DNA from: UTCFX2 sp963827155
Lineage (GTDB): Bacteria > Chloroflexota > Anaerolineae > Anaerolineales > UBA4823
NCBI GenBank assembly: GCA_963827155.1
Contig: CAWGZV010000002.1
Span: 2,728,001-2,792,000 of the forward strand
DNA length: 64,000 bases
Direction of reading: 5' to 3'
Position 1 is the first letter of the stretch. Each line of letters starts with the position of its first letter. Below, one piece after another: positions 37,651 through 46,184 of this stretch. Under the pieces are notes generated by a model. The model searched no databases. It was not told where the DNA came from and saw only the letters and a list, made by a program, of their open reading frames with translations. The translations under genes were made by a program, and so were the position numbers.

Positions 37651-38343
37651 TTATTGGGATTCTCTACCTTTCCGTTTCGACCAAAGCACCCAAATCAGGA
37701 CCCCAAGCGAGGACATCGCGGCGACGACCGCCCAGCGTTGGAATGAAATCATATGGGTTGAATCATCGATCTCGCCAACGACTATTGTACGCAGAGGGAT
37801 CTTCGCTGCAACTTCTGGATTCAGGTCGGAGCTGCCCCATTCAATGCCGTTCAGACGGAGCAGGTAGGCGCTGAGCTGCCAATATTCTTCATCACTCAAA
37901 CTCCCCGGCGCCTGGAACGGCATTTCGCTCTTCAAGTAGTCGTACAGATCCTGGGCTGTTTCAAAGCGCGCCAGCATTCCCGGGCTGACCAATGCAGGAA
38001 CAACTTTGGGGAAGACAAAACCGCCTGGAGGATAATTCGCGGCGTGACAGCGCGACTGCCAGCAATTTTGATCCGGCTCATCTAAGGCAGCGCGCCATGC
38101 ATCGGTGAGACCCTGACCTTGATCGCCATGACATGCCATGCAAACCAGGTAGTAAACCATCGATCCCTCACTAACCTGGGTGGGAGGGTACACGGTAGGA
38201 GGAGGATCGAGCCCGCTCGGCAAAGGAGGCATATCTGGGCCAGGAGGCTGGGTCGGTGCAGATCCAGGATTGGAAAAGCCAAGGTTAAGCACCAGACTGA
38301 ATATTGGGATAAGGGAGAAAAGGAAGCAACGAGAAGGAGGCAT
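37651..38343 (-). CDS. Membrane-bound c-type cytochrome with two heme-like motifs
   Basis: About 230 residues. An N-terminal signal/anchor (FLFSLIPIFSLVLNLGF) and a Pro-rich segment are followed by a heme c motif CMACH (with HGDQGQGL as in class I cytochromes). A second motif, CWQSRCH, is of CX4CH type. A C-terminal helix (WAVVAAMSSLGVLIWVLW) with basic end anchors the protein. It is likely an extracytoplasmic electron carrier or domain of a respiratory complex. No oxidase genes are adjacent. The start MPPSRCFLF at 38343 is chosen because a hairpin lies in the longer version. Confidence 0.75.
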   Translation of the reverse strand: MPPSRCFLFSLIPIFSLVLNLGFSNPGSAPTQPPGPDMPPLPSGLDPPPTVYPPTQVSEGSMVYYLVCMACHGDQGQGLTDAWRAALDEPDQNCWQSRCHAANYPPGGFVFPKVVPALVSPGMLARFETAQDLYDYLKSEMPFQAPGSLSDEEYWQLSAYLLRLNGIEWGSSDLNPEVAAKIPLRTIVVGEIDDSTHMISFQRWAVVAAMSSLGVLIWVLWSKRKGRESQ

Positions 38344-38360
38344 GTCTGCCAATAAGGGAA

Positions 38361-38390
38361 ATAGTTGGCGGCGCCGGTGCCGCCAACTAT
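38361..38390 (-). terminator. Hairpin, probable terminator of the dppABC-like operon
   Basis: ATAGTTGGCGGC (38361-38372) and GCCGCCAACTAT (38379-38390) form a perfect 12-bp stem with a 6-nt loop between the permease stop and the cytochrome start. On the minus strand it is followed by TTCCCTTATT, a weak T tract, so termination may be partial. Confidence 0.6.
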
Positions 38391-38434
38391 GTTTCAATTT
38401 CTGGTAATGAAGTTAACCGGATAAGTTAAGCTGT

Positions 38435-39488
38435 CTAGCGTCCTCGGCGCATTCGAGGATCCATGATATCGCGCAGCGCATCGCCAACCAGGTTCCACCC
38501 GAGGGTGAAGAAAATCAGGGCGAGCGCAGGGAAAAGCACAATCCACCAATATGTTGCCAGGGATGGAATCCAGTTGCGGGCAAAGGCGATCATCTGGCCC
38601 CAATCCGCATAACCGACCTCGGTGCCGATACCAAGGAAGCTCAAGGCAGCAAAGGAAATCACATCGGCGCCGATATTCATCGAGGCCAAGAATCAGGGTA
38701 GGATAGATTGCATTGGGGATGACATGCTTGAGGATGATACGTCGATCTTTGACACCGATCACACGGGCGGCCATGATGTAATCCCGCTCACGCACAGAAA
38801 GGATATCTCCTCGGATGATACGGGCGTAGCCCATCCAGCCAAAGGCGATCATCGCGATCAACGGCGGCCAGATCCCTTTCCCGATCACCGGGGTCAGGAT
38901 CGCCGAGAGAGTCAAGGCTGCCAGAAGATAGGGGAATGCCATGAATATGTCCGTGATCCGCATCAGCACATTATCGAGTTTTCCGCCATAAAACGCTGAG
39001 AGTGCGCCTACCAGGATCCCAATGATTAAGGTAAAAGATTCGACGGTCAAGCCTACTTTTAGCGCGGTGCGCGCACCCCAAACCACGCCATAGAATAGAT
39101 CATATTGGCCGCTGGTTGTACCAAAAATATGGGTCCATTCTTCTTTTCCAACAATCGAGAACCAAAATGGCTCTTTGGGAGGGCGTGTTTTCCATTCGGC
39201 TCCAGGCGCCAGCGGGACAGGACCATAGCCATCCCTAGGGGTCATAAACGGCTCGCGTTTGTTTGTGGATGGGATGATAAACGGTGCAAGCCACGCGAGA
39301 ACTAAATAGAAGATGATTAACGAGATACCCAACACAGACAGCGGATTATGAACGATGCCAACGAGGAGGCGGTAGTTATCCGGCCCCAGGGTACGCTCCA
39401 GCCAGGGAATCTTTCTTTCCGGTAAATCATCCAGGTAGCTGCTCTGCGGCACGTTTGGCTGTCGAGGGGTTTCTGTGGCAGTGGTCAT
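38435..39488 (-). CDS. Peptide ABC transporter permease (DppC/OppC type; one frameshift)
   Basis: The frame shifts once near 38690, where LILG continues as ASMNIGADVISFAALSFLGI-like sequence in the next frame. Joined length is about 351 residues. The N-terminal OppC_N region (NPLSVLGISLIIFYLVLAWL) is followed by a periplasmic loop and the BPD_transp_1 core (AARVIGVKDRRIILKHVIPN contains the EAA-loop). The end GDALRDIMDPRMRR is characteristic of DppC. It forms the inner-membrane channel with the DppB-type permease upstream (50-nt gap). Confidence 0.87.
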
Positions 39489-39537
39489 TTTCTAATCTCC
39501 ATATCAATAAATTCGCTGCTTTTCTGGGATAACCAAT

Positions 39538-40602
39538 TTAATCCAACCGGACGCGAGGATCCAGAAAAGCGTACATCACATCTACCACCAGGTTGGCAAC
39601 GACCAGGATCAATCCAGAGAGAAGTGTGAACGAGAGCACGGCAATGACATCGAGCTGAGCGGCCGCTTCACCAGCCGCCTGTCCGATGCCTGGGAAGTTG
39701 AAGACAGTCTCGGTCAACACCGCGCCCCCCAAGAGCGCGGCTACAGTAAATCCGCCCAGAGTCGCCACCGGGATCAAGGCGTTCGGGCGAGCGTGCCCTT
39801 GAATAACATCTCGCTCCTTTAAGCCTTTTGCCCGGGCGGTGACCACATAATCCTGGCGCAGGGTCTCCAACATTGAAGAACGGGTCACACGCAAGAAAGT
39901 AGCCCAGGAAATGGTCGAAAGCACAATCACCGGCAAGACCAGGTGGCGCAGTGCATCCAGGAAGATATCCACCCTGCCGTTAAGCAGCGAATCGACTGTA
40001 TAGAGCGACGTGTAGCTGTTCCATTGCGGTGATCCAATCACCGCATTCGCCCAATCCGAGATCCGACCTGGGGGGAACCAATGCAGCTTGGCGTAAAATA
40101 CCATCAGCGCCAGCAGAGCGAAGATAAAACTGGGCAATGAATGCCCTAAAATTGCAAAAACCCGCGCGAATTGATCGAAAAATCGGTTATGGTTGACCGC
40201 GGCTGCGATCCCCATATAAACGCCAATTATGATGATTACAGGAATTGTGTATAAGGCGAGCTCAACCGTGGCGGGGAAGCGCCGCTTGAGAAGATCCACC
40301 ACTGGCTGGGAGGCGCTGCGCGAGTAGCCAAAGTTGCCGCGCAGGATGCCGCCGACAATTTTTCCACTGACGTAATCCTCTTGTCCGACCAGCCAGTGCC
40401 AGTACTGGACATAGATGGGGTCATCCAACCCATAGCGTTTGATAATGCCACTCATCGCAGCTTCATTATGCGGGATATCGCGCACGTACAATGCCGAACG
40501 CTCCTCAGGGCTGAGGAACTGCATCATCCCAAAGATCAAAGCAGTCACACCGAACAGAATCAACGGGATGATCAACACTCTCCGGATGATGTAGTTAGTC
40601 AT
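39538..40602 (-). CDS. Peptide ABC transporter permease (DppB/OppB type)
   Basis: An intact 354-residue membrane protein. The opening MTNYIIRRVLIIPLILFGVT is the classic DppB N-terminus. The EAA-loop region reads YVVTARAKGLKERDVIQGHA, followed by LLGGAVLTETVFNFPGIGQA and the end VDVMYAFLDPRVRLD. It is the partner of the DppC-type permease downstream and the binding protein upstream. A very stable hairpin lies in the 147-nt gap between the binding-protein gene and this gene. Confidence 0.95.
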   Translation of the reverse strand: MTNYIIRRVLIIPLILFGVTALIFGMMQFLSPEERSALYVRDIPHNEAAMSGIIKRYGLDDPIYVQYWHWLVGQEDYVSGKIVGGILRGNFGYSRSASQPVVDLLKRRFPATVELALYTIPVIIIIGVYMGIAAAVNHNRFFDQFARVFAILGHSLPSFIFALLALMVFYAKLHWFPPGRISDWANAVIGSPQWNSYTSLYTVDSLLNGRVDIFLDALRHLVLPVIVLSTISWATFLRVTRSSMLETLRQDYVVTARAKGLKERDVIQGHARPNALIPVATLGGFTVAALLGGAVLTETVFNFPGIGQAAGEAAAQLDVIAVLSFTLLSGLILVVANLVVDVMYAFLDPRVRLD

Positions 40603-40684
40603 TCGCCACGCTCCATTCTCGATAACCTTCTAGCAACAGATACCAATCATTTTTTCTTATTCGATTTATATTTTTGGCGGTGAT

Positions 40685-40710
40685 CGGAGGCAGGCCGAAG
40701 CCTGCCTCCG
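40685..40710 (-). promoter_or_regulatory. TTCG-tetraloop hairpin between binding-protein and permease genes
   Basis: On the minus strand an 11-bp stem (CGGAGGCAGGC / GCCTGCCTCCG) is closed by a C-TTCG-G loop, among the most stable RNA hairpins. It has no T-run after it, so it is better read as a 3' mRNA stabiliser or processing signal that raises binding-protein expression over the permeases than as a terminator. Confidence 0.65.
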
Positions 40711-40749
40711 TTTGCTTACCTGTGTCCAATTCCGGACGGTGGGCCGTTT

Positions 40750-42815
40750 TTACTGCTTGGAGAAGTTGTACCACCTGAAGCCGGAGAAAATTGGGTTGTA
40801 GAAGTAACCGTTCACCCAGCGCTGCTGGTAACGGTTGCTGGTGGGGACGTAGAGAGGGATCGAAGAAGCCACATCGTAGTACAGGGCGTTGAATTCCTTG
40901 TAGATCTCCGCGCGCTTGTCTGGATCGGTCTCAGCCACACCGCGGTTGATGATCTCCTGGAATTGATCCTTGATCTCCTGAGGCATCTTCTGCCGGCCAC
41001 CGTAAGTGCCGACGGTGAACGGGACTACCCAGTTGTGCGGGTCGTGGATGTCTTCCAACCAGCCGCTGAAGAAAATCGGCAGCTTGCTGGCGCGCTGGTT
41101 CTTGAGGAAGGTCGGCCAAGGCAGACCGGTCACCTCAACTATGAACAGCTCGTTAATCGAACCCAACTCACTCTGCAGGATCTGTCCAGCGGACTGGCGG
41201 CTGGTGTTGCCGGTGTTGTAGACCGCGGTGAAGCGGAAGCCGGTATCCCAGAGCGAAATGTCGCCATTCTCATCGGGTACAAAGCCATCGCCTTCGGCTT
41301 TCCACTTGGAAGCCTGCAGCTCCTCCTGGCATTTGGCGGGATCGTAGGTATAGATCGGGCTGTCTTCCTGGTAACCGATCATCCCTGGGAGCATGACATT
41401 GTTCGAGCGCACACCCATACCAAGGAAAACATCGGAAAGGTAAACGTCATAGTTGAAGCAGTAGGCGAAGCCTTTTCGGACATGTGGGTCGCTGAAGAAG
41501 TTGGCGGGGATGCCATCGCCATCCAGCTTGCCGGAGCCAACGAAGTTGTTGCCGCCCTCGGTATTCAGGGCGAAGGTGTAGAACATATCCTGGCGGGTAA
41601 CGTTCTGCAGATCTTAACCACAACCAAAGGCTTGCTGGGATCGACTTCCTGGCAGTCATCGGTGGTCAGCTGGCACTCAACGCCAACCAGGGTGTCCATC
41701 TGCGGGTAATCTGCGGTGGAGCCAGTGGAGATATGGTCCGCATCGCCAGCCTCGAGCATTGCAAAGCGGGTGCTGAATTCGTCAATCGACTTGACGATCA
41801 CGTTCTTCAGCGCTGCGGGACCGGTTGGCTGACCTTCCCATTCGGGCTCGGTCTTCCAGTATCCATCGAAGGCGGTGAGGACGTACTCTTCACCCGGGGT
41901 CCAGTGGTCCAGTTTGAAGGGGCCGGTGCCGTTCTCGGAGACGCCGAGGGGGGTCTCGTTGAGCTGGTCTGAGGATTTGCCGTAGAAATTCTGCCAGGTG
42001 GCGCAATCGCCGTCCCAGCCGCCGTTAGCGGAGACCCAGGCTTTGGATACAATCGAGCCCCAGTTGTTGGCGATGGTCGGGATGAAGGGCCCCCAGGGCT
42101 GGGCAAGCTGCATGACGACGGTGCCAGCGGCATTATCAGCCACGATCACATCGGTGACCTTCTTGCAGGTGTCGAGCAGGACCTGAGGATCCACGGCGGC
42201 GAGCGCCTCGGGATCATCGTTGAGAGCCGAGTTGATCAGATCGGTCACATCATTGATGCCGATACCCAAGAAGGGCTCGGTGAGCAGGAACTGCGGGGAG
42301 ACCGTGCCGCCCTGCAGGATGCCGCGCTGGAAGGTGTAGGCTACATCTTCGGGGGTCATCTCGGTGCCGTCGTGGAACTTGACGCCCGGGCGGATCTTGA
42401 AGGTGTAAGTCATGCTGTCTGCCGAAAGGCCACCGTTTTCTATGGTGGGGACTTCGAGGGCCAGCATCGGCACGAAGGAGTTCGGGTCCTCTCGCTTGTA
42501 ATCGACCAACCGGTCGTACACGTTCTCGGTGACAGCGCCACCAGCGGTCTCGTAATCCAGAGCCGGATCAAGGGTCTCGGGATCACCGAAGGTCGCCCAG
42601 GTATAAGTGGTCGGGTCCTTTGATTTCCATTCCTTTGATACTACAGGTTCAGGGGTCGCAGTCACTACAACCGTCTCACCTTCCATCTGAACTTCGACGG
42701 TCTTTACGACCTCTACGGTCTTGACCACTTCTGCGGGAGCTGCCGGGGCGCAAGCTGCCAGCACCATGCTCGCCAGTACGAACAATGAAACAATCAGGAA
42801 CAATTTGTTACGCAT
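40750..42815 (-). CDS. Peptide ABC transporter substrate-binding lipoprotein (SBP_bac_5; one frameshift)
   Basis: The frame shifts once near 41600; family sequence resumes as LQNVTRQDMFYTFALN-like. Joined length is about 688 residues. Start MRNKLFLIVSLF has GAGGAG upstream. The lipobox VLAACAP is followed by a Val-Lys-Thr-Val-Glu repeat linker common in Chloroflexota binding proteins. The body has FKIRPGVKFHDGTEMTPEDV (the SBP_bac_5 signature) and KGFAYCFNYDVY. It binds peptides for the DppBC permeases that follow. The upstream 200 nt contain a large inverted repeat. Confidence 0.88.
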
Positions 42816-42916
42816 GTTTCTTCTCCTCATGAAAATTGGTTTCAAATTCACGTCTCAACATTCTTATCCATATCACTTGAGTGTTCTGAACAAACCACCT
42901 CCTTTCAATTCTATTC

Positions 42917-42999
42917 TTAGTTATTGGTGCATCCCTTTCTGCGTTTTGTCTTTCCTGTTATTGTTGGATAGAAGGTTCCAACCAACAACCAATAACTAA
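42917..42999. repeat. Long inverted repeat between ATPase and binding-protein genes
   Basis: TTAGTTATTGGT (42917-42928) is the exact reverse complement of ACCAATAACTAA (42988-42999). An inner pair, TTGTTGG (42961-42967) and CCAACAA (42982-42988), could form a smaller stem. No T tract follows on the minus strand. It may be a processing or regulatory structure separating the ATPase genes from the strongly expressed binding protein. Confidence 0.55.
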
Positions 43000-43016
43000 A
43001 AGCTGAAGCCTCGCTA

Positions 43017-43994
43017 CTATACCAGATGACAGGCTACCCAGTGATCGGATGCAACTTCTCGCCAGGCAGGTGTTTGCTCTGCACAGATCTTTTCTGCCAG
43101 CGGGCAGCGCGTGCGAAAACGGCAGCCTGAAGGCGGGTTAACCGGGCTGGGCACATCCCCTTCGAGGATAATCCGCTGGCGTTTCTCTTCGAGGAATGGA
43201 TCTGGAACCGGGACTGCCGAAAGCAGCGCCTGGGTGTAAGGATGAAGCGGATGTTTATACAGCTCTTCGCGTGAGGTAAGCTCCGCCAGGATCCCCAGAT
43301 ACATCACCGCGACCCGGTCGCTGATGTGGCGAACCATAGACAGGTCGTGGGCAATAAAAAGGTAAGTCAATCCCAGTTTTTCCTGCAGCTCTTCGAGAAG
43401 GTTAATTACCTGGGCCTGGATCGAAACATCCAATGCTGAGATCGGCTCATCGCAGACAATGAAATCTGGGTTGAGGGCGAGGGCACGGGCAATCCCGATG
43501 CGCTGGCGCTGACCGCCGGAGAACTCATGTGGATAACGTGAGGCAAAACCGGGGTTCAGCCGCACGAGGTCGAGTAGCTGGTTCACCCGGTCCTCGATTT
43601 CCTTGCTTTTCATAATGTCGTGAACCACAAGCGGCTCACCAACAATATCGCGAATCGTCATGCGGGGGTTGAGGCTGGCGTATGGATCTTGAAAGATCAT
43701 CTGCATGCGCTGGCGCATACGACGCAGATCATCCCCTTTCATCACCGCCAGGTCTTCATCTGCAAAAAAGACATGCCCGGAGGTGGGCCGATAAAGCTGA
43801 AGGATTGTGCGTCCAGCGGTTGATTTTCCACAACCCGACTCACCGACCAGACCGAACGTCTCGCCGGATTTTACTTCAAAGGTAATGCCATCCACAGCAT
43901 GAACTACACCGACCTGGCGCTGAAAAACGCCCGCCATGATCGGGAAATGTTTAACCAAATCATCAACTCGCAATAGGACGTGGTTTTCAGACAT
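43017..43994 (-). CDS. Oligopeptide/dipeptide ABC transporter ATPase (OppF/DppF type)
   Basis: About 325 residues. GESGCGKSTAGRTIL (Walker A), FSGGQRQRIGIARALALNP (signature), IVCDEPISALDVSIQAQ (Walker B) and the oligo_HPY tail PSGCRFRTRCP are all present. It opens with LVKHFPIMAGVFQRQVGVV, the OppF style. Its start lies inside the end of the OppD-type gene (short overlap), so the two ATPase halves are translationally coupled. Confidence 0.93.
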   Translation of the reverse strand: MSENHVLLRVDDLVKHFPIMAGVFQRQVGVVHAVDGITFEVKSGETFGLVGESGCGKSTAGRTILQLYRPTSGHVFFADEDLAVMKGDDLRRMRQRMQMIFQDPYASLNPRMTIRDIVGEPLVVHDIMKSKEIEDRVNQLLDLVRLNPGFASRYPHEFSGGQRQRIGIARALALNPDFIVCDEPISALDVSIQAQVINLLEELQEKLGLTYLFIAHDLSMVRHISDRVAVMYLGILAELTSREELYKHPLHPYTQALLSAVPVPDPFLEEKRQRIILEGDVPSPVNPPSGCRFRTRCPLAEKICAEQTPAWREVASDHWVACHLV

Positions 43995-44994
43995 TGCGCG
44001 GCCTGCTTTCATTTACATCCCACCAACAAGCCGACTGATGGCTGACTCCAACGTCCATTAGGGGAGGGTTTTCAACACAGCGATCGAATGCATAAGGACA
44101 GCGAGGTTGGAACGGGCATGCCACAGGTCTCTCTAACAGCAGGGGGGGCAAACCCGGAATGACGTTCAGCTTCTCATGTTCGCCACGGTCGAGGCGAGGC
44201 AGGCTTTTCAACAATCCCAATGTATATGGGTGCGAGGGATTTGAGTAAAGCTCCTTGACCGGGGCTTCTTCAATAATATAACCGGCATACATCACCAGCA
44301 TACGCTGAGCCATTCCAGCAACCACTCCAAGGTCATGAGTGATCCAAATCACCGACATCCCGATCTCGTCACGCAGCTTCTTGACCAGGTCAATGATCTG
44401 AGCCTGGATGGTCACATCCAAAGCGGTTGTGGGCTCATCTGCAATCAAGATCTGTGGATTGCAAGCCAATGCCATTGCGATCATCACACGCTGGCGCATC
44501 CCGCCGGAGAACTGATGCGGGTATTGGGTCAGGCGCTTCTCAGCTTCTGGGATACCAACAAGCCGCAAGAGCTCGACAACACGCTCTTCAGCATCTTTTT
44601 TGGTCATCCCCAGGTGGAGGATAAGCGGTTCTGAAACCTGTTTGCCGATGGTGAGCACAGGATTTAGAGAGGTCATCGGATCTTGAAAGATCATTGCGAT
44701 CTGAGCGCCACGCACTGCCCGGATTTCATCCGGAGAAAGGTGGAGCAGATCTTCTCCATGGAAAAGGGCTTTCCCATGTTCTATTCTTCCTGGGGGTTGG
44801 GGAATAAGTTGGAGAACCGAAAGCATCGTGACGCTTTTCCCACATCCGCTTTCTCCTACCACGCCCAGGGTTTCGCCTTCCGCCAAGTCAAAACTTACGC
44901 CATTTAATGCATAAACGGTACCTTCTGGTGTGTTAAATCTTGTTACTAAGTCTTCGACTTTAAGTATTGTTTGGCGACCATTGCTGGAAATCAT
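43987..44994 (-). CDS. Oligopeptide/dipeptide ABC transporter ATPase (OppD/DppD type)
   Basis: About 335 residues with VGESGCGKSVTMLSVL, FSGGMRQRVMIAMALACNP, LIADEPTTALDVTIQAQ and the oligo_HPY end (VACPFQPRCPYA). Start MISSNGRQTIL at 44994 has GAGGAG 11 nt upstream. The longer reading adds a Lys/Asn-rich stretch unlike the family. It is the first gene of an operon ordered D-F-A-B-C, about 210 nt downstream of a perfect consensus promoter. Confidence 0.93.
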   Translation of the reverse strand: MISSNGRQTILKVEDLVTRFNTPEGTVYALNGVSFDLAEGETLGVVGESGCGKSVTMLSVLQLIPQPPGRIEHGKALFHGEDLLHLSPDEIRAVRGAQIAMIFQDPMTSLNPVLTIGKQVSEPLILHLGMTKKDAEERVVELLRLVGIPEAEKRLTQYPHQFSGGMRQRVMIAMALACNPQILIADEPTTALDVTIQAQIIDLVKKLRDEIGMSVIWITHDLGVVAGMAQRMLVMYAGYIIEEAPVKELYSNPSHPYTLGLLKSLPRLDRGEHEKLNVIPGLPPLLLERPVACPFQPRCPYAFDRCVENPPLMDVGVSHQSACWWDVNESRPRNV

Positions 44995-45211
44995 TAAAGG
45001 CGGTTCTCCTCGATTTTTTGTTTTTAGCCATTTTTTTCGATTTTTGGCTTTAAACAACACCTGATCTGATAAGAATACTCACCAGATCCATAATAAGTTC
45101 AAATAATCCCCCATTTTGGGAGTGATTATATTATTTGCAAATTCCGACAGCATTTTTTATGCGTAAACCATTTAATACATTTATACCAACTGGGGTGTTT
45201 CGCGAGGCTGA

Positions 45212-45240
45212 ATTATAAGTTGATTCGATATGTGTGTCAA
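45212..45240 (-). promoter_or_regulatory. Perfect consensus sigma-70 promoter of the peptide-transport operon
   Basis: Minus strand: TTGACA (45240-45235), 17-nt spacer, TATAAT (45217-45212). A second TTTGACA lies ten bases upstream. The predicted 5' UTR is about 210 nt and AT-rich, with a partial inverted repeat around CCCCCATTTTGGGAG (45108-45122). Confidence 0.8.
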
Positions 45241-45277
45241 TTATGTCAAATTTCCCTTTTTTAGGGTTATTTTCAGC

Positions 45278-46177
45278 CTATTCGGCATCACCAAATCGCA
45301 TTCGCAAGTAGGATTGATAGCGATCTGGATGAATATCTCCGGTCTCCAGCGCTAACAGCACCGCGCAGCCCGGTTCATGCACGTGGGTGCAATCGCTGAA
45401 CTGGCAATCTGGCACCCTCTCCCGTAATTCCGGGAAATATGCGTCCAGCTCCTCCGGTTCCACATCCCATAATGCCAGAGCTTTCAAACCAGGAGTATCC
45501 GCAACATATCCGCCTTCCACCAATGGGAACAACTCACGAACGACCGTGGTGTGGCGTCCTTTACTAGTGGTTTGACTTACCTGGCGCACACGCAGCCCCA
45601 GGTCCGGTTGAATAGCGTTCAGCAAGCTGGACTTCCCTACCCCCGAAGGTCCCGTGAAGAGGGTAATTTTACCTATTAAGACATCCTTCAACTGCTCGAT
45701 CCCCTCGCCGGTTTGGGCCGAAGTGTGGATTGTGAGATATCCTATTTGCTTGTAGCGCAAGAAATGATCCTGGGCTTGCTCTAATGTAACAAGATCGGTC
45801 TTATTAGCGATGAGGACTGCCGAAACATGGTTCTTTTCTGCGATGACAAGAAAACGGTCAATCATCCCAAACCGAGGTTCGGGCTGTCTGTTGGCAAACA
45901 CCAACACGATCTGATCTGGATTGGCGATGAGGATTTGCTGATATTCGCCATGCGGCAAAGGGGCAAGCCGTGAAAACATGGACTTGCGAGGCTCAATGGA
46001 TTCAATCATTCCATGGGAGGATTCGGTTGGCGTCACCTGGACTCGGTCGCCAACTGCAACAACATCCCCCTGGCGGCGACCTTTTAGCAGTCTGCCGCGC
46101 AAACGGCAGACAATTTCTCCTTTTTCCGTTTTAACGGTGAAAAAACCAGATTGAGCACGTACGACCAGACCAATCAT
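45278..46177 (-). CDS. rsgA: Ribosome small-subunit maturation GTPase RsgA
   Basis: A 299-residue circularly permuted GTPase. An N-terminal OB-fold (VAVGDRVQVTP) precedes G4 (ANKTDLV), G1 (FTGPSGVGKSSLLNAI) and G3-like DTPG (VADTPGLKALALW). A C-terminal zinc site is formed by CQFSDCTHVHEPGCAV. It assists late 30S assembly. It lies 7 nt after the penicillin-binding-protein stop (when the PBP frameshift is corrected) as the last gene of maf-pbp-rsgA. Confidence 0.96.
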   Translation of the reverse strand: MIGLVVRAQSGFFTVKTEKGEIVCRLRGRLLKGRRQGDVVAVGDRVQVTPTESSHGMIESIEPRKSMFSRLAPLPHGEYQQILIANPDQIVLVFANRQPEPRFGMIDRFLVIAEKNHVSAVLIANKTDLVTLEQAQDHFLRYKQIGYLTIHTSAQTGEGIEQLKDVLIGKITLFTGPSGVGKSSLLNAIQPDLGLRVRQVSQTTSKGRHTTVVRELFPLVEGGYVADTPGLKALALWDVEPEELDAYFPELRERVPDCQFSDCTHVHEPGCAVLLALETGDIHPDRYQSYLRMRFGDAE

Positions 46178-46184
46178 TACGATC

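Noticed and set aside
45061..45277. Riboswitch in the long leader of the peptide-transport operon
   Set aside because: Only a weak hairpin is visible and no known riboswitch core could be recognised.
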